Origin: an uncultured Dehalococcoidia bacterium
GTDB taxonomy: Bacteria > Chloroflexota > Dehalococcoidia > Lucifugimonadales > UBA3495
DNA: 64,000 nucleotides
NCBI GenBank assembly: GCA_951812625.1
Contig: CATOSP010000001.1
Span: forward strand, 473,378 to 537,377
Direction: 5' to 3'
Notes under the pieces: model-generated
Database searches by the model: none
What the model was told of the DNA's origin: nothing
What the model saw: the letters and a program-made list of their open reading frames with translations, nothing else
Shown: piece by piece, positions 39,522 through 48,461 of the stretch
Layout: each line of letters starts with the position of its first letter
How positions within the stretch are numbered: the first letter of the stretch is position 1
Position numbers and translations under genes: made by a program

Positions 39522-39544
39522 GTCGCTGACAGGTGTGCGGGCGG

Positions 39545-39901
39545 TTATACGCCGAACGACGTACCGCAGCCGCAGGTCTTCTTGGCGTTGGGGTTGGTGA
39601 AGACGAACCCCTTGCCGTTCAGCCCGTCGGAGAACTCCAACTCGGTGCCGACGAGGTAGATGTAGCTCTTCTTGTCCACCATGACCTTGATGCCGTACTG
39701 TTCGACCACCTTGTCGGTCTCAAGCACCTCGTCGGTGATCTTCAGGTCGTAGGTCAGGCCGGAGCAGCCGCCGCCCTTGACGGCGACGCGAAGCCCCACG
39801 TCTTCCCCGATACCATCCTTAGCGGCGAAGTACCTGATCTTCTCGGCGGCCTTCTCGCTGATCGACACCCCTAGCTCAATGCCATCCATCGTGATAGCCA
39901 T
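39545..39901 (-). CDS. erpA: HesB/IscA-family iron-sulfur cluster assembly protein
   Basis: LRVAVKGGGCSGLTYDL; C-terminal KKTCGCGTSF. Confidence 0.93.
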   Translation of the reverse strand: MAITMDGIELGVSISEKAAEKIRYFAAKDGIGEDVGLRVAVKGGGCSGLTYDLKITDEVLETDKVVEQYGIKVMVDKKSYIYLVGTELEFSDGLNGKGFVFTNPNAKKTCGCGTSFGV

Positions 39902-40003
39902 CTGGCCCTCCTGCGGCAAAAACTCCCACGGGCAAGCGGCCCGAAACGCTGCCGGTAATTAAGCTCATTCTATGAGAATGGAGCCTCCCGCGTCAAGCGC
40001 GGC

Positions 40004-40360
40004 TTAGTATCGCCTGGCAACTACCGGTATTAGCGCATTGTTCACCGGGTCCACGGCGAGCAGGGCGTCTTCCAGGGAGATTACGCCCAGCAGGCTGGGT
40101 TCTCCCTCCTCAGCGAATATCACCGTGGTGATGAACTCCCTGCCCCCCAGCCTGATGGTGGTCTGTCCTATGTCCACCGTCTGCAAGCTGCCATCGGCCA
40201 ACCGTGATTGCACGGCCCTGTTGACCGGCACTCCCAATGCCTGCAGAATTCCCCGGGGCAGGGCCGTGTAGGTAGACCCGGTGTCCACTTCCACCTCCAC
40301 TCTCTGGAGATTCCGTCCTTGGGGGTCTCCCACTTCTATTGTCGTGATTACGGTCCCCAT
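40004..40360 (-). CDS. Clan AA aspartic protease (retropepsin-like)
   Basis: VEVDTGSTYTALP active-site motif; LLGVISLEDALLAVDP. Confidence 0.8.
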   Translation of the reverse strand: MGTVITTIEVGDPQGRNLQRVEVEVDTGSTYTALPRGILQALGVPVNRAVQSRLADGSLQTVDIGQTTIRLGGREFITTVIFAEEGEPSLLGVISLEDALLAVDPVNNALIPVVARRY

Positions 40361-40452
40361 TTCACACCGGCCTGCGCCTGTACCCTCTTCTCCTGGCAGG
40401 AGTTTTGCAATTGTCTGGCCCCTGGGACCGCCCGCCTGTCTTCCATAGGGTT

Positions 40453-40630
40453 GGCGGGGAAAATTGCATTTTTGCGGACAGATCCGGACAATTCCGGACA
40501 TTTTCACCATGTCGGCCCGTCAGCGGGGGTGAGGTCCGTTCAGGACGGCGGGCTAGGACTGGCGCGTACAAGACATGATAGGGGAGTACAGCCGGGGTTG
40601 GAAAGGGGCAAGTGTCAGTAAGCCAGACCA
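40453..40630 (+). repeat. Dispersed intergenic element, copy A
   Basis: GGGGAAAATTGCATTTTTG-CGGACA-gatc-CGGACA-attc-CGGACA ... ATGATAGGGGAGTACAGCCGGGGTTGGAAAGGGGCAAGTGTCAGTAAGCCAGACCA. Confidence 0.6.
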
Positions 40631-40857
40631 GCTAAGCCGGAACGTTACCCGCTCTGGTGGAGGGAAGTGCAAAACTCTTCCCGGTGGCATCCTCGATAGC
40701 TGCGATACACCACGCGCCCCTCAGGGTTCGATTCACTACAAGCGAACAGAGCCGGAAGGTTCCTCCTCGCGCCATGCAGGATCTGGCCCGAGGGGAACTG
40801 TCTGGAACCTGGTGGTTGTGTCGTAAAGGGGTGTCTCAGTGGGGATCGGGGCACCGG

Positions 40858-41082
40858 CTACTTCCCTTCGATGGAAGCCATCGCATCCGCCAGTGTCTCG
40901 TGTTCCGAAACCTGCTGGTCGTCCTTGTACGTTATGTATTTCCCGGAGACCAGCGCAGGTGGTCCCGATAAACCCGAACTCAAGGGTGCTTCCAAAAGGA
41001 ACCACATAATCCGGTAATTGGAGCCGTCATCTCCCTGCCCTTCCCTGACCACGTATCCGCGGCCAACCCAGTTCACTTTCAT
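40858..41082 (-). CDS. Hypothetical protein
   Basis: Short ORF from MKVNWVGRGYVV. Confidence 0.4.
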   Translation of the reverse strand: MKVNWVGRGYVVREGQGDDGSNYRIMWFLLEAPLSSGLSGPPALVSGKYITYKDDQQVSEHETLADAMASIEGK

Positions 41083-41110
41083 GTCTTTACCCCTTCCGCG
41101 GTTGTCCACT

Positions 41111-41449
41111 TCATGTCGAGTTCGACCGGCGTGCAAGCAAGTTCTCTTCCTTCCGTTGGCCCCAAAAGGCGTATCCCAAGAGAAGTGCAGATGCTATCCC
41201 CGTGAAAATGGTGGTTGCCAAGTAAAACTGGGAATGAGGCGTGCATTCGGAAGGAACAACCAGCAACGCAAGGAGAGGGACAAACATACCCAAACAGGCG
41301 ACACCGGCGGTGGTGAGGTGGTTGTAAACACCTCTAATCCGTAGTTGAGCCGGTGATAACGCGATTAACTGCCTACTCTCTGGTGGAACTTCAATTGGCG
41401 ATGTGACCGATAGAGCATCGCTACTTAGTGGTGAGTCATCCATTCCCAT
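41111..41449 (-). CDS. Hypothetical small membrane protein
   Basis: 112 aa ORF with two predicted TM segments. Confidence 0.5.
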   Translation of the reverse strand: MGMDDSPLSSDALSVTSPIEVPPESRQLIALSPAQLRIRGVYNHLTTAGVACLGMFVPLLALLVVPSECTPHSQFYLATTIFTGIASALLLGYAFWGQRKEENLLARRSNST

Positions 41450-41635
41450 GTTTGTTGGCTGTGACCATCCGGCAATGCTACCTTGGATACGAAGTCATTG
41501 TATTCAATGAGCTCGATCGATGTCCACCTGGGATCCATGCGGGAGGAAGTGCGAAACTCTGTGGCAAGGAGAAGCCCCGGTGGTGGTCGCCGGGGCCTTG
41601 CAATTCTGACGCTCCGACCTTCGATCGTCCGGGGC

Positions 41636-41995
41636 TTACATCGACAATAGCCGCTCAACCTTGGCTACGAATTGCTCGACCCTATGGAGACGGCTTTCTA
41701 TACCTTCCCGGTCCAGGGTGTCCTCGTAGAAGTTCTGGTGGAGGATGGAGGCCGCATCGAATAGGGCGTCCATCTCATCGTCTCCGGTTTCCCGGGCCAA
41801 CTGCTGCGCCACGAGCAGGATGGACCGATGAGGGCGGTGCTCTATGCCCCTACTGTCGGCCACGGCTTTGACCATCTGCGACGCCGCGCCCCAGCCTTTC
41901 TCAGCAGCCTGAGTCAGGTCCCCGGCCTCCAATTCCTGGAAGGCCTTGGCCAGGTATTCCCTGCTCCGTTCCTGGTATGTCTGGGTTGGTTGCAT
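41636..41995 (-). CDS. PaREP1/HEPN-like protein
   Basis: SREYLAKAFQELEAGDLTQAAEKGWGAASQMVKA; ILHQNFYED. Confidence 0.75.
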   Translation of the reverse strand: MQPTQTYQERSREYLAKAFQELEAGDLTQAAEKGWGAASQMVKAVADSRGIEHRPHRSILLVAQQLARETGDDEMDALFDAASILHQNFYEDTLDREGIESRLHRVEQFVAKVERLLSM

Positions 41996-42272
41996 CGGTT
42001 TCTCTATTCGTACCTTAGTATGTCAGCGGTGGTGTCGTGGGGTGATGCTAGGGGATGGGTACTTCCGCCGTCAAGCGGGGCATACCTACCCGGGAGAGGC
42101 AGGCCTTAATTCTCACGAAAGCAGAATCTTAGGATGCGTAACCAGTAGAATCCCACCGACCCATTCAACCCAACCACCCGGTATGGTGACAGTACAACCC
42201 CTGATTGCGATGGCTTGGAGAGTATAATTGCATTAGTCCGCTTAGTGAACCAAGACTACTATCTGAGGAAAC

Positions 42273-43211
42273 GTGGAAATGCAAGTCGGAGTTGACGAGA
42301 AAGGTCTTGTAATTGATGCAATAGCCACTCTGGCATACAGCAAATCCGACATGGTGAATTTCATTTTGAACCCGGCGGGCGTGCCGAAGGAAATCTACCA
42401 GCCTCTTTTGCGGCGACGAGATGATATTACTGGCCGACCAATGACCAAGAGGAACATAGCGCCATTGATTCTTAACGCTCTAGAAGAGAGGGACGACTAT
42501 CGAGATATTGTCAAAAACATTGCCACGATAGCTGCGGGCTGGGACAGAATTGAACTCTCCAACGATGAGGTAATGGCTTTAGGTGTCAAAGCCAAGGCCC
42601 AAGAAATCTTGGAGAGGCATCAACAATTCGAGGCCGAAGAAGCTGCTCGTGAGGAGGCCGCTAGGCAGGAGCAAGACAGAGAGCATTTGTTGGCAAGGAA
42701 AAAGGAGCTAGAGCTTCTTCTAATGATGTTCGATGAATGGACCCGCCAAGACCAAAATGCTCAGGCCAGAGGCTATCTTCTCCAAGACCTGATGAACAGG
42801 CTCTTCGCTGCGTTTGAAATCCCCGTGCATAAGAGTTTTACCCGTAACGAGGGTGCTGAGCAGATTGATGGCGCTTTTGAAATTGATGGGCGGGTCTACC
42901 TTATGGAGTGCCGCTGGCGTCAGCGACTAAGCGATACGAGGGAAGTGGACGGTCTCGCAGGGCAAATTTTGAGGTCTGGGGGTCAGCCGCTGGGATTATT
43001 TCTCTCGGTCAACGGGTGGTCGGAGCACGTCCCCGAATCGCTAAAACAAAACCCCCATAAGGTGATCATCCTTATGCAGGGTTTTGACCTGCGTACGATT
43101 TTGTCTGAGGAAGTCGACCTACGTGACTACATCCGAGCCATAGTCATAAACCTTAGCCTAAAAGCGGAGCCATATCTAGGGATTAGGGAGTATCTGGGTC
43201 GAAAGGCTTAG
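42273..43211 (+). CDS. Restriction-endonuclease-like (PD-(D/E)XK-type) protein
   Basis: FTRNEGAEQIDGAFEIDGRVYLMECRWR; ORF 312 aa in an accessory stretch. Confidence 0.65.
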   Translation: MEMQVGVDEKGLVIDAIATLAYSKSDMVNFILNPAGVPKEIYQPLLRRRDDITGRPMTKRNIAPLILNALEERDDYRDIVKNIATIAAGWDRIELSNDEVMALGVKAKAQEILERHQQFEAEEAAREEAARQEQDREHLLARKKELELLLMMFDEWTRQDQNAQARGYLLQDLMNRLFAAFEIPVHKSFTRNEGAEQIDGAFEIDGRVYLMECRWRQRLSDTREVDGLAGQILRSGGQPLGLFLSVNGWSEHVPESLKQNPHKVIILMQGFDLRTILSEEVDLRDYIRAIVINLSLKAEPYLGIREYLGRKA

Positions 43212-43276
43212 GACAGAGTGCGGAACACTACCGCACCTGCCTAGTAGTGCATAGCGGCGAGCCATCACCAACCGCC

Positions 43277-44299
43277 CTAAAGCAAAGCGTCTAGGGCAGC
43301 CACATCCAAGTGCTGCTGCACCTGCTCCGCGAACCGCCTGACCTTTGCGGCGCTGTGGGCGGTGGCCTTGTCCAGGAGGCCCGCCAGGGACTCGGCGGTG
43401 GGGATGGTGTCCTGCTCGACGCGAATGAGGGGGACGCTGCGCTGCATGGCCTCGGCCTTGATGTACTCCGTGGGGTCGCCGCGGCCCGTGAGGACGAGGC
43501 AAGTGGTGTCCTCCATGAGGCTGGCAAGCTGGATGTCGGGGCGTTCGGTGCGGACGATCACGGCCTGGTTGGCGTAGCGGCCGTAGTAGGTCGCGCCGGA
43601 GTCGAGGATGTTGCCGCCAATCAGGAACCGCTCGATGAGGGAGTCGGTGTTTTCCGGTTCCTGCACCCATGCGCCGCCGAGGTGGTCGGCCACCTGCTCA
43701 ACGGTCACCGCCAGCATGGCGCGGTCTTCGGGGATTGCGCCCAGCACGGGAATCCCCGCCGCCGCGAGTTCGGCCATGAAACCCTGGGCCGTCTCCCTGG
43801 CGCGGTAGCTCGTGACGCCGTTGACGGCCACTCCCGAAAGCCGGTCCCGCAGATGCCCGATGTCGGCAAGGAATGTGGCGGATGAAAGCCGGCCTCTGAA
43901 TCCCACCACCAGGACTATCCGGCAGTCCAGCGCCTCGGCGGTCAGCCCCGGAAGCCGCCACGCCTGACCCGCTGGCGATGCCAGGTCGGGGCCCTCGACA
44001 ATGACCGTGCCGGTGGCGGCAAGACCGGCCATTGTTGCCAGTTGACTGGAGAGAGGCTCGGCCTGGGCCGGTCCGGCGTCCGCTGGCAGCGGCGTCGGGG
44101 AAGACGCGGGAGCGCCATCCTGCCCTGCGAGGAGGGTTTCCGATACAAAGGCAGCGTCGGGGTCTGCCCCCTGGGACGTGGTGAAGGGCTTGTAGTAACG
44201 GGGGGTGCGTCCCAGGGACGCGGCCCGGAGTAGAAGCGCGCCCGCGAGGCTCGTCTTGCCCACGCCGGGGCGGTCGCCTGAGACCTGTATCGCTGGCAC
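43277..44299 (-). CDS. P-loop/DRTGG domain protein (BioD-like ATPase plus DRTGG)
   Basis: GDRPGVGKTSLAGALLLRAASLGRTPRYYKPF; DRTGG-like C-terminal region. Confidence 0.8.
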   Translation of the reverse strand: MPAIQVSGDRPGVGKTSLAGALLLRAASLGRTPRYYKPFTTSQGADPDAAFVSETLLAGQDGAPASSPTPLPADAGPAQAEPLSSQLATMAGLAATGTVIVEGPDLASPAGQAWRLPGLTAEALDCRIVLVVGFRGRLSSATFLADIGHLRDRLSGVAVNGVTSYRARETAQGFMAELAAAGIPVLGAIPEDRAMLAVTVEQVADHLGGAWVQEPENTDSLIERFLIGGNILDSGATYYGRYANQAVIVRTERPDIQLASLMEDTTCLVLTGRGDPTEYIKAEAMQRSVPLIRVEQDTIPTAESLAGLLDKATAHSAAKVRRFAEQVQQHLDVAALDALL

Positions 44300-44436
44300 C
44301 GGACTCCCCTATGTACCAGTACGCACGAAAATCCCCCTTAATCCCCCTTCACGAAAAGGGGAGACAGCGGGCGCCTCCCGCTGAAAAGGAGGGTTGGGGG
44401 AATCGCCGTAGAGGGCTGCTGACGAGGGCACCGGGG

Positions 44437-45144
44437 TTACTCCGTAACGTCCTTGAAGCCCGTGTTGAGAGGGTCGAAGCCCTTGGGGAAGCGGGTGGTG
44501 TCGTCCCACTTTGCCATGCTCAGGTCGGAGCGGTGGAGGCTGGCCTGATCGAAATTCGCCCTGCGCATGTCGGTGCCAGTCCACATGGAGTCGCGGATCA
44601 TCGCCTTGGTGAAGTCCGCGTCGGTCATGATGGCCCGGTCGAGGTCCGCGCCGTTCATGTTGGCGGCGTGGAAGCTTGCGCCGGTGAGGTTGGCGTTGCG
44701 CAGGTCCACCTCCAGCATGGTGGCGGAACTGAGGTTGGCCCCGGTCAGGTCGGCGAACAGGAAGCAGGCGCGCACCGGGCGGCTGCCGCTGAAGTTGGCC
44801 CCGTTGAGGCAGGTCCGCTTGAAGTCGGCCCAGTAGAGGTTCGCGCCGGAAAGGTTCGCGCCGCTGAGGTCGGCCCCGGTGAGGGTGGCCCGGCCCATGT
44901 CGGCGGAGGAAAGGTCTGCGCCGGTCAGGTTGGCCCCGGCGAGGCTGGCCCGGAAGAGGTTGGCGTAGGAGAGGTTTGCGCCGCGCAGGTCGGCCTTGCG
45001 GATCCGGCAACGGCGCAGGTCCGCATTCGACAGGTCGGCCCCCTCCAGGTCAAGGGAGGCGTCCGGGTTTTCCTCGCGCCACCGGGCGAATACCTCAGGG
45101 CCGGATGTTACTACTGATAAGTGCTCTGGGTTTGCCACTATCAA
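44437..45144 (-). CDS. Pentapeptide-repeat protein
   Basis: Long A(D/N)LXX array: GADLSNADLRRCRIRKADLRGANLSYANLFRASLAGANLTGADL... Confidence 0.95.
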   Translation of the reverse strand: MIVANPEHLSVVTSGPEVFARWREENPDASLDLEGADLSNADLRRCRIRKADLRGANLSYANLFRASLAGANLTGADLSSADMGRATLTGADLSGANLSGANLYWADFKRTCLNGANFSGSRPVRACFLFADLTGANLSSATMLEVDLRNANLTGASFHAANMNGADLDRAIMTDADFTKAMIRDSMWTGTDMRRANFDQASLHRSDLSMAKWDDTTRFPKGFDPLNTGFKDVTE

Positions 45145-45255
45145 CGCTCCGTGCTTGTGTCTGGCACATGAAGATACAGTCCCATGCGATTGCTCTCGGG
45201 AGGGACTGCACGGTTGACCCGCCGTGCTGTTCGGGCTGCGGGTCCGGGGAAGCCG

Positions 45256-45555
45256 CTAATCGCTGGTGAGCGCGGCGTCGAAGTCATAGACTTTCTCGGC
45301 CACGATCATCTTCAACTCGTTAACCTTGGGCCAGTTGGGATACCCGCCCTCGTCTTCCTTGCGGTCGAAGATCTTCTCGCCGTCCAGGAATACCTCAAGC
45401 CTGCCCGCTCCCTGGGGGGTCATCTTGATGGCCACGTCTCCCGCGTTCTGGGAGGACCACAGCTCGGTCGCCAGCCACGAGGCGACAGGGTAGTAGCCTC
45501 AAGGCACGCAGTAGACGATATCGACTTCAACTTTACCGAATTCAGGCGCTGGCAT
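45256..45555 (-). CDS. Rdx/SelW-like candidate selenoprotein with in-frame TGA (U19)
   Basis: Reading TGA (45501..45499) as Sec: MPAPEFGKVEVDIVYCVPUGYYPVASWLATELWSSQNAGDVAIKMTPQGAGRLEVFLDGEKIFDRKEDEGGYPNWPKVNELKMIVAEKVYDFDAALTSD*. CxxU replaces the CxxC of Rdx proteins. Confidence 0.8.
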
Positions 45556-45753
45556 ATCACTCCTTCCGGCCAACCCGCCCCAGACCTTTTGCACGCGGGA
45601 AGACACGTATGGCATCCGTCCCTTGATGGAAATAATGGGGATTAGGGGAAGTGTAATGAATCAAGCTGGCGGTTGCAACCGGGGCAGACGCTGAGGGCTG
45701 GGGGAGCCGCGGGTTGCAACAAAACGCGTTCTTCCGAGTCGGGGTGTAGGCCC

Positions 45754-46095
45754 CTAGTCCTTCAGCAGGGTGGTGATGAAAAGCACGCCGTTGGCCGTTG
45801 CCAGTCCGATGAGAGCATAGAGTAACTTGTCTATGCTCTGGTTCATGCGGTCGAATTTTTGGTCGATGCTGTCAAATCGCCTGATTATCTCGGACCGAGA
45901 CACCTGATGTTCTTGCTGCAACTGGTCGATGCGAGTGTTTACTTGGTCAAGGCGGGACGTGGACTGCCGCTCCATCTGATCGAAGCGTGAACTGCTCTCC
46001 TGCTGCAACTGGTCAAGGCGGGAGGTGAACTGCTGCTCCATCCGGTCGAAGCGGGTGTTCATCTCTGTGCGCAGGTCGCGGATGTTTATCTCCAC
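45754..46095 (-). CDS. Coiled-coil hypothetical protein with C-terminal TM
   Basis: Repeats of RLDQLQQESSSRFDQMERQ; hydrophobic C-terminus. Confidence 0.6.
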   Translation of the reverse strand: MEINIRDLRTEMNTRFDRMEQQFTSRLDQLQQESSSRFDQMERQSTSRLDQVNTRIDQLQQEHQVSRSEIIRRFDSIDQKFDRMNQSIDKLLYALIGLATANGVLFITTLLKD

Positions 46096-46200
46096 CCGGT
46101 CCAGCCGGGTGGCTATCCGGGCGGAGGAGTCTTCGAGGGGTCTTCCATGTTGGCGATGCGTTCTTCGACCGTTGGGGTGGGCATTGACCCTTCAGGCCCG

Positions 46201-46629
46201 TTAGCCCTTGGGCACCACCGCCGTCCCCATGCCCACGGCCGTCCTGTTCCGGTCCTGGTTCTCGCAGAAGATGTCCACGCTCACCAGCGTGCCCTCCGGC
46301 GTCTCCTCCTGGTGGACGACCGAGCCGCTGACGGTGATGGTGTCGCCGTCCTTGACCGGGCGCAGGAACTTCAGGTTCACCACGCCGCTGTGGTTGAAGA
46401 CCTCCGGGCCGAAGAAGCGCCGCAGCGACTCCGAGGCAAAGGCGACGGACATCCGGCCCGAGGCGAGGGTGTAGGTCGTGCCCAGCCGACGCTGCGCCAG
46501 GTCGGGGCTGTTGTGGATGTTCTCCAGGTCCAGGATGCCGCAGGACTCGAACTGGAGGATGCTGTCTTCGGTGATGGACTTGGTCACCGAGGGAATCTGT
46601 GCGCCAACGCTTATGCTTGCGGATGCCAT
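46201..46629 (-). CDS. MaoC-like dehydratase/hot-dog protein
   Basis: LASGRMSVAFASESLRRFFG; VKDGDTITVSGSV. Confidence 0.75.
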   Translation of the reverse strand: MASASISVGAQIPSVTKSITEDSILQFESCGILDLENIHNSPDLAQRRLGTTYTLASGRMSVAFASESLRRFFGPEVFNHSGVVNLKFLRPVKDGDTITVSGSVVHQEETPEGTLVSVDIFCENQDRNRTAVGMGTAVVPKG

Positions 46630-47048
46630 TTCTTGCCCACCTCGTCCGGTTTCTTCATCTGGTACGTGCGCAGCTTCTCGAGCAGCCGCCCGTCCTCGTC
46701 CGTGGCGGTCGCCTCGATCACCAGGTAGGGCTTGTCGCGGCGCAGGTACTTGTCCGCGACCCGGCCCTTGACGAAAATCCGCTTCCCCGGGATGGGGGGA
46801 TTGAAGAATTCCACCTCGTTGCCGGCGTTGACCCCGCCTGTGGTGTCGTCGTAGACCATTGCGAGGGCGGTGGCGTCGTGCTTGACCGCCAGGGTGGGAA
46901 AGGACGCCTCCGGGTCGTCTATGGAGGCCCGGAAATTGTCCAGCATCTCCTGGGTCAGCACGTAGTCATAAGACCCCAATTCCTCCCCGATCTCCACCTG
47001 GTCATAAGCGAACTCTTTCAAGCCTTCATCCCTGTTATGAGTGGCCAT
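46611..47048 (-). CDS. MaoC-like N-terminal hot-dog protein
   Basis: Hot-dog-like ORF overlapping 46201..46629 by 19 nt. Confidence 0.7.
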   Translation of the reverse strand: MATHNRDEGLKEFAYDQVEIGEELGSYDYVLTQEMLDNFRASIDDPEASFPTLAVKHDATALAMVYDDTTGGVNAGNEVEFFNPPIPGKRIFVKGRVADKYLRRDKPYLVIEATATDEDGRLLEKLRTYQMKKPDEVGKKWHPQA

Positions 47049-47213
47049 AACCCGACTCCAACGCGAGGGTGTTTGGGGAATCCAGCCTCATTCTAACACG
47101 TAACCCCTGCGTCAACGCGGGAATGGGGGGACACCGGCGAGTCGCCTCCGGGACTGCGGCAACCTCCCGTTATAGTACGCTGAAACCCCATGCCCTATAA
47201 TGAAGTAAACCTG

Positions 47214-47286
47214 CGATGTAAACTCACGGTGCAAACCCACGATGTAAACCCACAATGAATTGCCCAACGTATTGCCCAACGTATTG
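47214..47286. repeat. 13-bp tandem repeats (x3) plus 12-bp duplication upstream of 47302
   Basis: CGATGTAAACTCA/CGGTGCAAACCCA/CGATGTAAACCCA, then CCCAACGTATTG x2. Confidence 0.8.
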
Positions 47287-47301
47287 CCATCCGGGAGAAT
47301 C

Positions 47302-48093
47302 ATGGACCTCACCTTCGAGCTAGGCGATTCCCAACAACCCAAGGGCCACGCAATCATCTACTTCCGGGTCAACACCGAGCCGGACAAGGTGTATGCCACC
47401 TACGCAATAACCCTGCCGATCAAGGCCGACCTGGGAAAGTACGTCCCGCCCTTCCTGGCGTCGCACCTTGGCAACATGCCCCTGGCCAACTTCTCCGCCT
47501 TCGCCATGCCTCCCCTGCCCGAGGCGGTGGAGGGCTACGATCGACTGGAGCGCCTCTGCCGGATGCGCGACGACGACCTCATCTACGCCGACAGCATGTT
47601 CTCCTTCGATCTGCCCCGGATGATGGAGGCCGTCACCGAGGCTGTCCAGGCCTACTCCGAGCTCTGCGAGCGCAGGTTTGGCGAGGCCATCGCCACCGCG
47701 CCGGAGCTGGAGGCGCAGCCGCAGCCTGCTCCCACTCCCTCCGACACGGAGGAGGACCGCTCGTACTCCGTGAACGAAGTGCTCTTCAGCCTGATGAGCG
47801 AGAAGGACAAGCTGGCCGAGCTTGCGCGCCTGCTGGGCCGTATGCGGTTCGCCGTGGAAGGCTTTGACGCTCCCACGGTCAACGAGGTGTCCGAGGAGAT
47901 AAGCGTCCTGGCGCGACACCTGCCGGAGAACTTCCTGGTCCCCAACCTGCTGGCCGTGGCCAAGGACTCGTCGCAGCGCGGCTCCACCCTGGCCCAGCTA
48001 TACCTCGACCGCTGCTTCCGCCTCTCCGACGGCGACTTCTCCACCGCCCAGACCCTGGACGACCAGATAAGGACGCTGGAGGAGGGGGCGTAG
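47302..48093 (+). CDS. Conserved hypothetical protein
   Basis: Good ORF from MDLTFELGDSQQPKGHAIIYF; no family recognised. Confidence 0.7.
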   Translation: MDLTFELGDSQQPKGHAIIYFRVNTEPDKVYATYAITLPIKADLGKYVPPFLASHLGNMPLANFSAFAMPPLPEAVEGYDRLERLCRMRDDDLIYADSMFSFDLPRMMEAVTEAVQAYSELCERRFGEAIATAPELEAQPQPAPTPSDTEEDRSYSVNEVLFSLMSEKDKLAELARLLGRMRFAVEGFDAPTVNEVSEEISVLARHLPENFLVPNLLAVAKDSSQRGSTLAQLYLDRCFRLSDGDFSTAQTLDDQIRTLEEGA

Positions 48094-48096
48094 GAA

Positions 48097-48408
48097 TTGA
48101 CTGAAAAGCAGCAAGCTCAGCTTGCTGCACTGGAAGCCGTCCCCGATGACCAGATAGATACCTCGGACATCCCCGAGACACTGGACTGGTCCGGCGGAAT
48201 CCGCGGCGCTTTCTACCGCCCTGTGCTGAGAGAAGTTACGCTGAAGCTGGACGAAAGTGTAGTTGACTGGTTCAAGACAAACACCCCTGATGGCAAGGAC
48301 TATCAGGAGACCATCAATCAAGTCCTCCAAGTCCTCGTGGAGCATATGTGGCAAGCCCGGCGCAGGCCTCTAACTGCCGGTAGTGAAGTGGAAGAGGAGG
48401 GGGCTTAG
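48097..48408 (+). CDS. brnA: BrnA-like antitoxin
   Basis: DTSDIPETLDWSGGIRGAFYRP...VTLKLDESVVDWFKTNTPDGKDYQETINQVL. Confidence 0.8.
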   Translation: MTEKQQAQLAALEAVPDDQIDTSDIPETLDWSGGIRGAFYRPVLREVTLKLDESVVDWFKTNTPDGKDYQETINQVLQVLVEHMWQARRRPLTAGSEVEEEGA

Positions 48409-48461
48409 GGTTGGGTTGGTGAAACCACCCGGGCATTCATCCAGCCATACCGGGGAGTAAC

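Noticed and set aside
40004-40510. Full 168-aa version of the aspartic protease ORF
   Set aside because: The N-terminal 50 residues come from the dispersed intergenic element; the better start is at 40360.
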